Positions 37,713-45,964 of a stretch of DNA of 64,000 bases are shown here, in pieces; positions within the stretch are counted from its first letter, which is position 1, and each line of letters opens with the position of its first letter. Where the stretch lies: assembly GCF_007922615.2 (NCBI RefSeq), contig NZ_CP042301.2, positions 2,170,001 through 2,234,000 on the forward strand. Direction: 5' to 3'. Position numbers and translations under genes: made by a program. This stretch comes from Nitratireductor mangrovi (GTDB lineage Bacteria > Pseudomonadota > Alphaproteobacteria > Rhizobiales > Rhizobiaceae). The notes beneath the pieces were generated by a model, which did not search any database, had not been told where the DNA came from, and saw only the letters and a program-made list of their open reading frames with translations.

Positions 37713-38440
37713 GCGGGTCCTCCAGGAGCGCCGAACTGTTTGCCACGCCGTCGGCGCCGGCAGCAGCCGAACCCACATATGAAGTGGGCTATGCAAAGCC
37801 GCCCAGGTCAACGCGTTTCCAGAAGGGCAAGTCCGGCAATCCGCATGGAAGGCCGAAGGGCTCGAAGAACAAAGCGAAGCTGCCGGCGCTGCACGAGGAA
37901 CGCCTCAAGAGCATCATTCTGGAGGAGGCCTATCGCACTGTCGCCATCAACGATGCCAACGGCACGGTGACCATTCCCATGGCCCAGGCCGTCGTGCGCT
38001 CGCTGGCCGTCAATGCCGCCAAGGGCAACCAGCGGGCGCAGCGCCTGTTCACGCAGATACTTGCCGCGACCGAGACAGCCAACAAGCAGCTCCATGACGA
38101 GTGGCTGGAGACCGCCATCACCTACAAGACCGAATGGGAGCGCGAGATCGAGCGCTGCAAGCGCCAAGGCATCGAGCCGCCCAATCCGCTACCGCATCCG
38201 GATGATATTGTGATCGACATGGGCACCGGCGCAGTTCGCATCAATGGACCGGTGACCAAGGAACAAAAGGAAGCGTGGGACTGTCTCCGTGAGCACAAGA
38301 CCATGTTCCAGGAGGAGTTGGCCGAGCTGACGCAACTCCTGATCGACGAGCCTAACTACGAATTTCGTGACATGGTCGAAAAGGACATCGCCCGCGCAGA
38401 GAAAATGCTGGCAATGATCAGAAAGGCGATACCGGATTAG
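37709..38440 (+). CDS. DUF5681 protein, second of two
   Basis: The 243-residue protein repeats the DUF5681 start (YEVGYAKPPRSTRF, SGNPHGRPKGSKNK) and the helical core, then adds about 100 residues with an acidic, helical tail (ELTQLLIDEPNYEFRDMVEK). It is a diverged duplicate of the preceding gene with an extra domain. A role in DNA binding or packaging alongside the methylase is possible but unproven. It ends the operon; no terminase or capsid gene follows. Confidence 0.82.
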   Translation: MSGSSRSAELFATPSAPAAAEPTYEVGYAKPPRSTRFQKGKSGNPHGRPKGSKNKAKLPALHEERLKSIILEEAYRTVAINDANGTVTIPMAQAVVRSLAVNAAKGNQRAQRLFTQILAATETANKQLHDEWLETAITYKTEWEREIERCKRQGIEPPNPLPHPDDIVIDMGTGAVRINGPVTKEQKEAWDCLREHKTMFQEELAELTQLLIDEPNYEFRDMVEKDIARAEKMLAMIRKAIPD

Positions 38441-38497
38441 GGGTCAATGAGCGAATGGGCCTCCAGAGACCTGACCTGCCACTCAGTCTTCATCCAG

Positions 38498-38568
38498 CGG
38501 CGATTAGAGCCTCGACCGTTTCTGTTACGCCGAAGATGTCGGCAGTTCGAGCCTGTCATCGCCCACCA
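38498..38568 (+). other. tRNA 3'-half-like remnant, possible attachment site
   Basis: GGCAG-TTCGAGC-CTGTC at 38541-38557 forms a T-arm. It is followed by ATCGCCC, a discriminator A and CCA (ending 38568). Upstream, GGCGAT at 38499-38504 pairs with the acceptor strand, but the D-arm is missing and the anticodon arm does not fold well, so it is not a working tRNA. Integrating elements often leave tRNA 3' ends at their borders, and this lies 58 bases after the DUF5681 operon. The remaining bases 38441-38497 and 38569-38856 show no gene. Confidence 0.45.
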
Positions 38569-38856
38569 TCGCAAAGCTCTGATCTCAATACATTTTCACT
38601 GACGTAGCACACCCCATTTCAGCTCCGAGGCGACAGCGAAGCTACAGATTAGCTACGGTGAGCGAGCCACGTCGTACGTTGGAACGGTACGAGGGCTTTC
38701 CGGTCAGGTAGGCGTATGGGATCATGAATTCGGCGACAGAGTCGTCGCCACCATTCCGCCCTGACGAAGATGACCTGAAGTGGGGCCGGCAGCGGACCGC
38801 CCGCTCTTCGAGAGCAGACCGAGGAAAGTAGACATGTACTTCAGCAGCGCCACGGC

Positions 38857-39340
38857 TTGCACGTCGCCGCGCCTGAACGTCGTGAGCCACTTGTCGCCGG
38901 ACGGCGCAAGGCTTTCTCGGAGATCACCGCGCTGGACGAACGTGCGTTCGGCAGCGATCGGTCTCGAGTGCTCGCTTTGCTCTCGGCTGACGCGACAATT
39001 TCCATCCTGACCCATGGCGGCGAAATCGTCGGTTATTCCATGCGCCGCGAGTTCGGGCGTGGCTTCGTGATTGGCCCCGTCGTAGCCCGAAACCATCAGG
39101 ACGCCGTCCATCTCACCGCCGTCCATCTCAGGAAGCTGCAAGGCCGCTTCGTTCGCGTCGATACCCGCGAGAAGGATAGCGCGTTCGCCGACTTCCTCGC
39201 TAAGTGCGGCCTCGGCATTGCCGAAACCGTTACGACCGTCCAAGGGCCACCGGTTCCTGAATTGGCAAGACAACGCACCGTGGGTTTATGCGCTGGCTGG
39301 CCATGCTTTAAGTTGAACGCAAGTTCAAGACTGCCATTGA
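38857..39340 (+). pseudogene. Decayed GNAT acetyltransferase, C-terminal part
   Basis: The frame reads SEITALDERAFGSDRSRVLA, then GGEIVGYSMRREFGRGFVIG and GRFVRVDTREKDSAFADFLA, matching the C-terminal acetyltransferase half of a two-domain GNAT family. The expected N-terminal domain with the acetyl-CoA loop is absent, and the frame upstream is broken. It has no start with a ribosome site. It is a remnant inside the accessory region. Confidence 0.6.
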
Positions 39341-39795
39341 GCACCGGTCGCAGTCGGCGGCCTGATGTGGAGCCTGCCAACTGCGCCATTCGGCCACATG
39401 ACGCCTTACGATCGGTACATGAGCGGTGTACTGCGGAAAGAGCATCCGATTAGGGAGAGAGCTCAATCGGCAAACCGGCCAGACTTACTGACTTTGCTTT
39501 TGGGGCGAACACGCAAGATCAGCGAAGCACGACCGCTCTGGTTCTCTCGACAGCGCATGACGCTCTCGACCAACGTCGAAATCAAATTGGTTTGCCGCTG
39601 ATCTGACCTTACGACCTTGAGGTTATGATCGCGATAGATCCCCGGCTCCGCGATTCAGGCTCAATATTCATGAGATTACGATTCGTGAACCGGATGACGC
39701 GCGAAGAACACACCCGCGTTGGCTCATTCCTACTCTCCCGCAGCACGGAGTTTGCACGGGCGCCTCAATAACCGTCTGAACTTTCTGCGCTTTCC
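39341..39795. other. Gene-free accessory sequence
   Basis: No convincing gene, RNA or repeat was found here. Short open frames exist but show neither ribosome sites nor recognisable protein features, and the composition is less GC-rich than the flanking operons, as expected of mobile-element debris. Confidence 0.5.
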
Positions 39796-39997
39796 GTCCA
39801 GTCCATCATCGGTGCGATCGCGAATTGTGGCCCAGAGTAATTCCTATCCGCGCGCCCATTCATCCTGACGATATTCTTCTCCAATGCGCCGTTCAGATGA
39901 CCGTGCTGGATATAGCCCTCGTCCCGTCCCCCTGCCAGCCCGTTGCTACCAACATAGTCCAAGCGGAAGAGATGCTTTCAAAATCGATCAGCTATCG
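39796..39997 (-). repeat. Left copy of a ~200-bp direct repeat carrying the dusA start region
   Basis: About 80% identical by eye to 45636-45840 in the same orientation. On the minus strand it reads MNGRADRNYSGPQFAIAPMM and then DWT, before diverging at 39795. AxAPMMDWT is the N-terminal signature of tRNA-dihydrouridine synthase A. The rest of the gene is absent, so this is an orphan 5' end plus about 150 bases of leader. The 5' end of dusA is a known insertion site for islands and prophages. Bases 39998-40157 hold nothing recognisable. Confidence 0.65.
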
Positions 39998-40157
39998 TAC
40001 GCAACAATAGCTGCGTCTCGGTGGGAAGGCAGTTCATCGCATTAGGTCAGGTGGCGCCCAGTTCGATCCACAAGCCGAGTTCTACGGTGAGATCCCACAG
40101 AAAGGTTGGGCCGCTTCAGCTTGGTCTATCGGCGTTCCTCGTCCAATCGGCCGCCGC

Positions 40158-41462
40158 CTATCGCATCGTGTTCGGCAGCCACAGCACGATCCACGGAAAC
40201 GCAACCAGCAGTGCAAGCCGCACGACATCGGTCGCCACGAACGGCAGCACGCCGCGATATATGCGTTGCAGGCTAACGTCGCGCGCCAGCGTGTTGATAA
40301 CGAAGACGTTCATGCCGATGGGCGGCGTTATCAGCCCGAGTTCGACCGTCATGACGATGATGACCCCGAACCAGATCGGGTCGAAGCCGAGTGCGAGCAC
40401 GACTGGATAGAGGATCGGGATCATCAGGATGATCATCGCCATCGCGTCGAGCACGCAGCCGAGCAGCAGCATGAAAAGCAGGATCAGGATCAGCGTGGGA
40501 TAAGCGCCGAGTTCCAGTCCTAGCAGAAGATTCGTCACCTTCTGTGGTGTCTGCGTAATCGTCAGGAAATAGCCGAACAGGATCGCGCCGATCAGGATCA
40601 TGAAGATGCCGGCCGTCACCTGGATGCTTTCGAGCAGGCAACGGAAAAGCAACCGCCAGCCCATCCGCCGGCGCACGACGCTGATGATGATGGCGCCGGC
40701 CGCGCCCATGCCGGCCGCCTCTGACGGAGTGAACATGCCGCCATAGATTCCGCCGATGACGAAAATGAAGAGCAGCAGGATGGCCCAGACGTCGCGCAAC
40801 GCCGCGAAACGCTCGCGCCAGCTCGTCTTCTCATGTGCCGGAACCCCGCCTCCGGCGAACGTGACGTAGATTCTGACGGTGACGAGATACATCAGCACTG
40901 CCAGCAAGCCCGGCACCAGTCCCGCGATGAACAGGCGCCCGATATCCTGCTCGGTAAGCACGCCGTATATGGCCAGCACGATCGAGGGTGGAATGAGCAC
41001 ACCCAGCGTGCCCCCGGCCGCGATCGAGCCGGTCGCCAGCGTATCGGGATAGCCGTAGCGCTTCATCTCCGGCAGCGCGACCTTGGCCATGGTGGCTGCA
41101 GTCGCCACCGAGGAGCCGCATATGGCCGAAAAGCCACCGCAGGCGGTGATCGTCGCCATGGCAAGCCCGCCGCGTCTATGGCCGAGGAAAGCGTTCGCAG
41201 CGCGGTAGAGCTCGCCGCTCATGCCGGAGGCGGACGCCACGACACCCATCAGTATGAACATGGGCACGAGGCCGAGCGAATAGTCAGTGACGGTGCGAAT
41301 CGGCGACAGCGCGAGCAGGTTGAAGGCCGGCTTCCAGTCGCTCAAAAAACCGAAGCCGCCGACACCGACGAGCCCCATGGCCACGCCAATCGGCACCCTG
41401 AGAAGTAGCAGCAGGAACAGGGCGACGAAACCGCCGACCGCGACGAGGTCGTTGAGCGCCAT
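40158..41462 (-). CDS. TRAP transporter large permease (DctM type), second system
   Basis: The 434-residue permease, of normal DctM length, has GTLGVLIPPSIVLAIYGV and ELGLITPPIGMNVFVINT in the two halves. It imports a carboxylate with the two genes upstream. ATG at 41462 overlaps the stop of the small permease gene (TGATG), so the upstream extension of the frame is not coding. The cassette lies between two dusA-end repeats and beside a thiamine-diphosphate enzyme, so the cargo is probably a 2-oxo or hydroxy acid. Confidence 0.92.
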   Translation of the reverse strand: MALNDLVAVGGFVALFLLLLLRVPIGVAMGLVGVGGFGFLSDWKPAFNLLALSPIRTVTDYSLGLVPMFILMGVVASASGMSGELYRAANAFLGHRRGGLAMATITACGGFSAICGSSVATAATMAKVALPEMKRYGYPDTLATGSIAAGGTLGVLIPPSIVLAIYGVLTEQDIGRLFIAGLVPGLLAVLMYLVTVRIYVTFAGGGVPAHEKTSWRERFAALRDVWAILLLFIFVIGGIYGGMFTPSEAAGMGAAGAIIISVVRRRMGWRLLFRCLLESIQVTAGIFMILIGAILFGYFLTITQTPQKVTNLLLGLELGAYPTLILILLFMLLLGCVLDAMAMIILMIPILYPVVLALGFDPIWFGVIIVMTVELGLITPPIGMNVFVINTLARDVSLQRIYRGVLPFVATDVVRLALLVAFPWIVLWLPNTMR

Positions 41463-41962
41463 CAGTCGGAACCTGCCGGCGTGCGGAAATGGACGACGGC
41501 ATGCAGGATGCGGGCAACAAGCACCAGCACACAGAACGCCGCGCCGAGCCAGGCGACGGCATGGAACGGCCATATGGGGATCGACAGCTCGAACGTCGTC
41601 TCGCCGGACGAGCGCACACGGCCAACCTGCAGCAAGAGCATCCAGGTCAGCGCTACAACGAACAGAAGGAAAAGCGTGTCGGCGAAGATGTCTACGATGC
41701 GCCGCAGCGCCGGCGGCATGAGCTGCCATACCAGATCGACCTGGATGTGCTCCTTGCGCCAAGCAGCCGCTGCGATCCCCCAGAAGATCGCAACCCCGAG
41801 CAGCATCTGGCTGACATCGAACGAGCCGGGGAACGGCAAAACGAAGACATAGCGCAGGATGACGGCAAGAAAGGTCAGAGCCGTGATGACGGCAAGGAAG
41901 ATCGCGGCGGCCCCGTCAACTGCCGCAGCCACTCGGCCGATCTGTCGTTCGAAGGCTTCCAT
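41462..41962 (-). CDS. TRAP transporter small permease (DctQ type), second system
   Basis: The 166-residue protein has four helices and the family segment LLGVAIFWGIAAAAWRKEHI, then QVDLVWQLMPPALRR. It pairs with the large permease, whose start overlaps its stop. ATG at 41962 has AAGGA 7 bases upstream; a GTG at 41992 is a weaker option. It follows the binding-protein gene after 89 bases. Confidence 0.88.
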   Translation of the reverse strand: MEAFERQIGRVAAAVDGAAAIFLAVITALTFLAVILRYVFVLPFPGSFDVSQMLLGVAIFWGIAAAAWRKEHIQVDLVWQLMPPALRRIVDIFADTLFLLFVVALTWMLLLQVGRVRSSGETTFELSIPIWPFHAVAWLGAAFCVLVLVARILHAVVHFRTPAGSD

Positions 41963-42051
41963 GCCGTCATCCTTGAGTAGCGCGATACGCACCGGGCCGA
42001 AGATATCATCCCCGGCCCGGCCTGTACTCGTCCGTCAGGGCATTCGATACC

Positions 42052-43077
42052 TCAGTAGGCGGAGTCGCGGCTCTCCAGTTCCGAGACGAGGCCATCGAGG
42101 GCTGCCTGCGGGTCGTCGACAACTCCAGCGACGTTCTTTTTCCACTCCTCGCGCAGGGGGGCGGCTGCCTCCCGCCAGGCGGCGACGTCCTCCTCGGAAG
42201 GCTCGATGATATTGTGGCCGTCCATCTCCATGATCTTCTGGCGGCCGCTGTCCTCGTTGTCGGCCCAGCCGGCGGCTACACGCTCGGCCCATTCGCTGGT
42301 GCAGTGGTCGTCGATCACCTTCTTCTGGTTCTCGGACATGCCTTCATATTTCGCCTTGTTCATCACCCAGGCGAAGGTCGTTGCATAGAGAGGGATGTCG
42401 AGATGATGGCTCACCGCCTTGTCGATTCCGAAGATGAGGATCGAGTTCCATGGGAAGGTGATGGCGTCGGCCACGCCCCGTTCCAGCGCATCGCGCGCCT
42501 CGGGTGCCGAGACCTGGGCATTCTGCCCGCCGAGCAGCGAGACGAAGCTCGCCATGGTGGCGTGGGCGGGGCGGACATTCATGCCGTCGACATCACCCGG
42601 AACCTTGATCGGCTCGCGCGAATGGAAGGTGCCCGGCGAGTGGAAATGCACGAGGCACACCTTGACATCCGACATCTCCTGCTCGGCGTACTGGCGGTAC
42701 CAAGCGTCGAGCGCGGCCGAACCGCCCCTGGCGTTACTGATCAGGAACGGCAGCTCGCCAGCGCCGATGATCGGGAAACGTCCGGGCTGGTACCCCGGAT
42801 TGATGAAGGAGATGTCCGAGATACCGTCGCGGGCCATGTCGTAGTGATCCTTGGCCTGTCCGAGCTGCTGGCCTGGATAGATGGTCACGTTGATCGAGCC
42901 GCCCGAAGCTTCCTCGACCGACTCGACCCATTCGGTCATGCCGTGCACCTGCAGCGGATGTTGTGGTGGCACCCAGTGGGCAAAGCGCAGTTCGACCTGA
43001 TCGTCCTGAGCAAGTGCGCTACCTGTCAGGAGCGCGAATGCAGCGACTGTCGCTGCGAAAGTACGATTGCGAAACAT
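42052..43077 (-). CDS. TRAP transporter substrate-binding protein (DctP type), second system
   Basis: The 341-residue periplasmic protein has a signal peptide ending GSALAQ and DctP features: RFAHWVPPQHPLQVHG near the start, QLGQAKDHYDMARDGISDIS and MNVRPAHATMASFVSLLGG, whose Arg likely binds the ligand carboxylate. ATG at 43077 has GGAGGAATAAC directly before it. It is the first gene of the leftward TRAP operon and diverges from marR; a shared CCAAACTA-containing site lies between them. Confidence 0.92.
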   Translation of the reverse strand: MFRNRTFAATVAAFALLTGSALAQDDQVELRFAHWVPPQHPLQVHGMTEWVESVEEASGGSINVTIYPGQQLGQAKDHYDMARDGISDISFINPGYQPGRFPIIGAGELPFLISNARGGSAALDAWYRQYAEQEMSDVKVCLVHFHSPGTFHSREPIKVPGDVDGMNVRPAHATMASFVSLLGGQNAQVSAPEARDALERGVADAITFPWNSILIFGIDKAVSHHLDIPLYATTFAWVMNKAKYEGMSENQKKVIDDHCTSEWAERVAAGWADNEDSGRQKIMEMDGHNIIEPSEEDVAAWREAAAPLREEWKKNVAGVVDDPQAALDGLVSELESRDSAY

Positions 43078-43190
43078 GTTATTCCTCCCTGTTATTGTCC
43101 ACCGTCGTGCCGCCCTGGCGCTCCGCCTGCGCCAGCCTCCTTCAGAAAGCCTAAGTCTGACCTGCCGAACACGCAAGGGAATTGTTTGCC

Positions 43191-43207
43191 TCCAAACTAT
43201 CTTATGG
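43191..43207. promoter_or_regulatory. Predicted MarR site in the TRAP/marR gap
   Basis: TCCAAACTATCTTATGG matches the left half of the perfect palindrome at 43754 (TCCAAACTAGTTTGGA) and has a degenerate right half. It lies 15 bases before the marR start, in the gap shared with the TRAP operon. Confidence 0.5.
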
Positions 43208-43221
43208 CATAACGGCGCACG

Positions 43222-43707
43222 ATGACGGAACACAACCCACGCGCCAAGCCCGGCCCTGCCAAACCGCCGCAAACTGGCGATATCGAGCTTGGCCTGCTCA
43301 GCGGCTATATAGGTTACCATCTGCGACTGGCGCAGAACGCCTCCTTCCGCGCTTTCCAGAGCAAGTCCGGACGCGACGATTTGCGGCCTGGCTGGTTCGC
43401 AGTGCTCAGCCTGATCGGCGACAATCCCGGCATTGCGCCGATGGCGCTGAGCCGCGCCGCAGGGCGGGACAAATCGACCCTTACGCCGATCCTGCGCGAT
43501 CTGGCCAAACATGGCTACGTGGTTTCCAGTCCGCGGCCGGGGGACCGGCGCAGCTATGGATTGAGCCTGACCGAACTCGGCCGCGAGCGCTTCACCGAAC
43601 TGGCTGCTCACGCGAAGGCGCATGATCGTGTACTGGACGAAATCGCGGGCGACCAAAAGGACGATCTCATCCGCATCCTGAAACGGATTGCCGAGGAGCT
43701 GGCCTGA
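43222..43707 (+). CDS. MarR-family regulator
   Basis: The 161-residue winged-helix protein has LSLIGDNPGIAPMALSRAAG, the recognition helix in DKSTLTPILRDLAKHGYV and the wing SPRPGDRRSYGLSLTELG. It should bind a palindrome as a dimer and respond to an aromatic or other carboxylic acid. It lies between the TRAP operon and the thiamine-diphosphate enzyme gene, with related palindromes on both sides, so it probably controls both and itself. Confidence 0.88.
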   Translation: MTEHNPRAKPGPAKPPQTGDIELGLLSGYIGYHLRLAQNASFRAFQSKSGRDDLRPGWFAVLSLIGDNPGIAPMALSRAAGRDKSTLTPILRDLAKHGYVVSSPRPGDRRSYGLSLTELGRERFTELAAHAKAHDRVLDEIAGDQKDDLIRILKRIAEELA

Positions 43708-43753
43708 GAGATAGCCGGCGGGCGCTTGCAGGCCCGGTCGAAAGATGTTTGAT

Positions 43754-43769
43754 TCCAAACTAGTTTGGA
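43754..43769. promoter_or_regulatory. Predicted MarR operator upstream of the thiamine-diphosphate enzyme
   Basis: TCCAAACTAGTTTGGA is a perfect 16-bp palindrome about 60 bases before the start of the gene at 43830, where it could overlap the promoter. Its left half recurs at 43191. Confidence 0.65.
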
Positions 43770-43829
43770 TATTGCAGGCCTGAGCGCCTGCCGCGAACCT
43801 GGCTGTGTTGTGGCGGCAAGGAGGAAAGA

Positions 43830-45548
43830 ATGCTGGAGCGATCAGCGAATTCGGCGACGACGGGTGAAGTGACGGCGGGGGCCGCGCTCTTCACGCGCCT
43901 CAAGGCGCTCGGCGTCGACTATGTCTTCTGCAATTCCGGAACCGACTTTCCCCCGATCATCGAGGGTCTCGCGGAAGCGGCGGCGAAAGACGTGGCCTTG
44001 CCGGAGGCGATCGTCATACCCCACGAACATGCCGCGCTGGGCATGGCCCACGGTTATTATTTCGCCACCGGCAAGGCGCAGGCGGTGATCCTGCACACCA
44101 ATGTCGGCCTCGCCAATGGCGCCATCGGCGCGATCAATGCCGCGACCGACCAGGTGCCGATGATCCTGATGTCAGGCCGCACCCCGGTGATGGAGTCCGG
44201 CCGCTTTGGCGCCCGCACGGTGCCGATCGGATGGGGCCAGGAAATGCGCGATCAGACGGCACTAGTGCGCGAGGCGAGCAAATGGGATTACGAACTGCGC
44301 TTTCCCGAACAGATCGGGCCGCTGCTCGACCGCGCGCATGCGATCGCCAACTCCACGCCCAAGGGGCCGGTCTATCTGAGCCTGCCGCGCGAGGTTTTGT
44401 GCGAGACCACGCCCGGCGATGCACTGCAGGCACCGCCAACGATGCGCGCCGTCTCCACGGCTCCGGATCAGTTGAGTATCGAGCAGGCCACACGGCTGCT
44501 CGCCGAGGCGCGTTCGCCGCTGATCTTCGCCCAGCGCGGCGCCGGCTCCGAGGCAGGCTTCGCGGCGCTCGCGAAGCTTGCGGACGAGTGGTCTATCCCC
44601 GTCTGCCAGTGGTGGGCTGTCGCCACCGCAATTGCCACCGACCATCCGTCGTATGTCGGGTCCGACCCGCTGCCCTGGATCGAGGAGGCGGACGTGATCC
44701 TCGTGATCGACAGCCTCGCCCCCTGGTCGCCCGACATCCATGTTCCGCGCTCCAATGCAAAGGTCGTGCATCTCGGGCCCGACCCGCTCTTCACTCGCTT
44801 TCCCGTCCGCACCTTCCGGTCCGACATCTCGATCGGCTGCGAAACCGGCGAAGGACTTATCCGCCTCGAGGAAGCGATGCGGACGCACCTCCACCGCCAT
44901 GTCGGGGCCCGCATGCAGCGCCGCAAGCTTCTGGACGAGCTTGTGCCAGCGATCCGCAAAAAGGTCGCGAAGACGGCGGCTTCAAGCCATCCGATGACCA
45001 AGGCCTGCGTATCGAAATGCCTGTCGGATGCGATTGCCGGCGAGGACGCGACAGTGCTGTCCGAACTCGGCTGCCCGCTCGACCCGCTAGTCCTCAAGCG
45101 CCACAATTCCTGGCACCAGGAGCCGCATTCCGGCGGGCTCGGCTGGTCCTTCCCGACCGCGCTCGGCATGCAGCTCGCTGATCGCGGCAAACTGATCGTC
45201 GCCACAATGGGCGATGGCTCCTACATGTTCGCCAATCCGGTCGTCTGCCACCAAATTGCTGAGGCGCTTGAGCTACCGGTGCTCGTCGTCGTTCTCAACA
45301 ATACGGAATGGGCGGCGGTGCGCCATTCCGTACTCGGCCTCTATCCCGACGGCTATGCGGCGCGCGCAAACCGTATGCCGCTCACCTCCCTACAGCCCAG
45401 CCCGAATTTCGTGAAGATCGCCGAGGCAAGTCGCGCCTGGGCCATCCAGGTGACGTTGGGCGATGAACTGCCGGAGGCGTTCGACAAAGCGATCCGCCAC
45501 ATCCGAAAGAAGCGCAAGATGGCACTGGTCGAGGTGATGATCGGCTGA
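43830..45548 (+). CDS. Thiamine-diphosphate-dependent enzyme of the acetolactate synthase/decarboxylase group
   Basis: The 572-residue protein has three domains in family order. The N-terminal one has the catalytic Glu in VIPHEHAALGMAHGYY; the last has the diphosphate/Mg2+ motif GDGSYMFANPVVCHQIAEAL and LVVVLNNTEWAAVRHSVLGL. It may cleave or decarboxylate a 2-oxo acid (as benzoylformate or oxalyl-CoA decarboxylases do) or join two such units. It carries no sign of a regulatory subunit nearby, so it is not housekeeping acetolactate synthase. GGAGG lies upstream of the ATG. The MarR and TRAP genes next door suggest a dedicated uptake-and-breakdown cassette. Confidence 0.85.
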   Translation: MLERSANSATTGEVTAGAALFTRLKALGVDYVFCNSGTDFPPIIEGLAEAAAKDVALPEAIVIPHEHAALGMAHGYYFATGKAQAVILHTNVGLANGAIGAINAATDQVPMILMSGRTPVMESGRFGARTVPIGWGQEMRDQTALVREASKWDYELRFPEQIGPLLDRAHAIANSTPKGPVYLSLPREVLCETTPGDALQAPPTMRAVSTAPDQLSIEQATRLLAEARSPLIFAQRGAGSEAGFAALAKLADEWSIPVCQWWAVATAIATDHPSYVGSDPLPWIEEADVILVIDSLAPWSPDIHVPRSNAKVVHLGPDPLFTRFPVRTFRSDISIGCETGEGLIRLEEAMRTHLHRHVGARMQRRKLLDELVPAIRKKVAKTAASSHPMTKACVSKCLSDAIAGEDATVLSELGCPLDPLVLKRHNSWHQEPHSGGLGWSFPTALGMQLADRGKLIVATMGDGSYMFANPVVCHQIAEALELPVLVVVLNNTEWAAVRHSVLGLYPDGYAARANRMPLTSLQPSPNFVKIAEASRAWAIQVTLGDELPEAFDKAIRHIRKKRKMALVEVMIG

Positions 45549-45635
45549 CGCGGATCACGCGATGGATTCGCGCGACAGGTTGTCCGCACGTGGCAATCGA
45601 GCGGCGCTAGCATCCCGTCAATCTCCACCTTTTAT

Positions 45636-45840
45636 GTCCAATCCATCATGGGCGCGATGGCAACTTGTAGCCCGGAGCAGTTCATATCCGCACGCGCATT
45701 CGTCCTGACAATATCTCTTCTCCAATGCACCTTTCGAATGCCCGTGCTGGATATAGCTGTCATCCCCTTCCCCCGCCAGTCTGTTGGCACCAACATAGTC
45801 CAGGCGAAAGAATCACGCGTCAAAATCGATTTGCTACCGG
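45636..45840 (-). repeat. Right copy of the ~200-bp direct repeat carrying the dusA start region
   Basis: On the minus strand it reads MNCSGLQVAIAPMMDWT and then a stop, again an orphan dusA 5' end, with a leader matching the left copy through TTCTCCAATGC, GTGCTGGATATAGC and ACCAACATAGTCCA. The two copies frame a 5.84-kb unit holding the TRAP, MarR and thiamine-diphosphate genes. The rest of the 45549-45964 gap shows no gene. Confidence 0.65.
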
Positions 45841-45964
45841 TCCGAGACGGTCATCGGTCGACTTTGCTCTCAGCGGCTGCTTTGCGCCCCCATTCCTGCC
45901 ATTTAGGCGCAGACAAACTTTGCCCGACAGCGGACGTTCATCCGGCGCTGTGTTCGTTGATTTG

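Noticed and set aside
38498..38568. Functional tRNA gene
   Set aside because: The D-arm is absent and the anticodon arm does not pair, so only a remnant is claimed.
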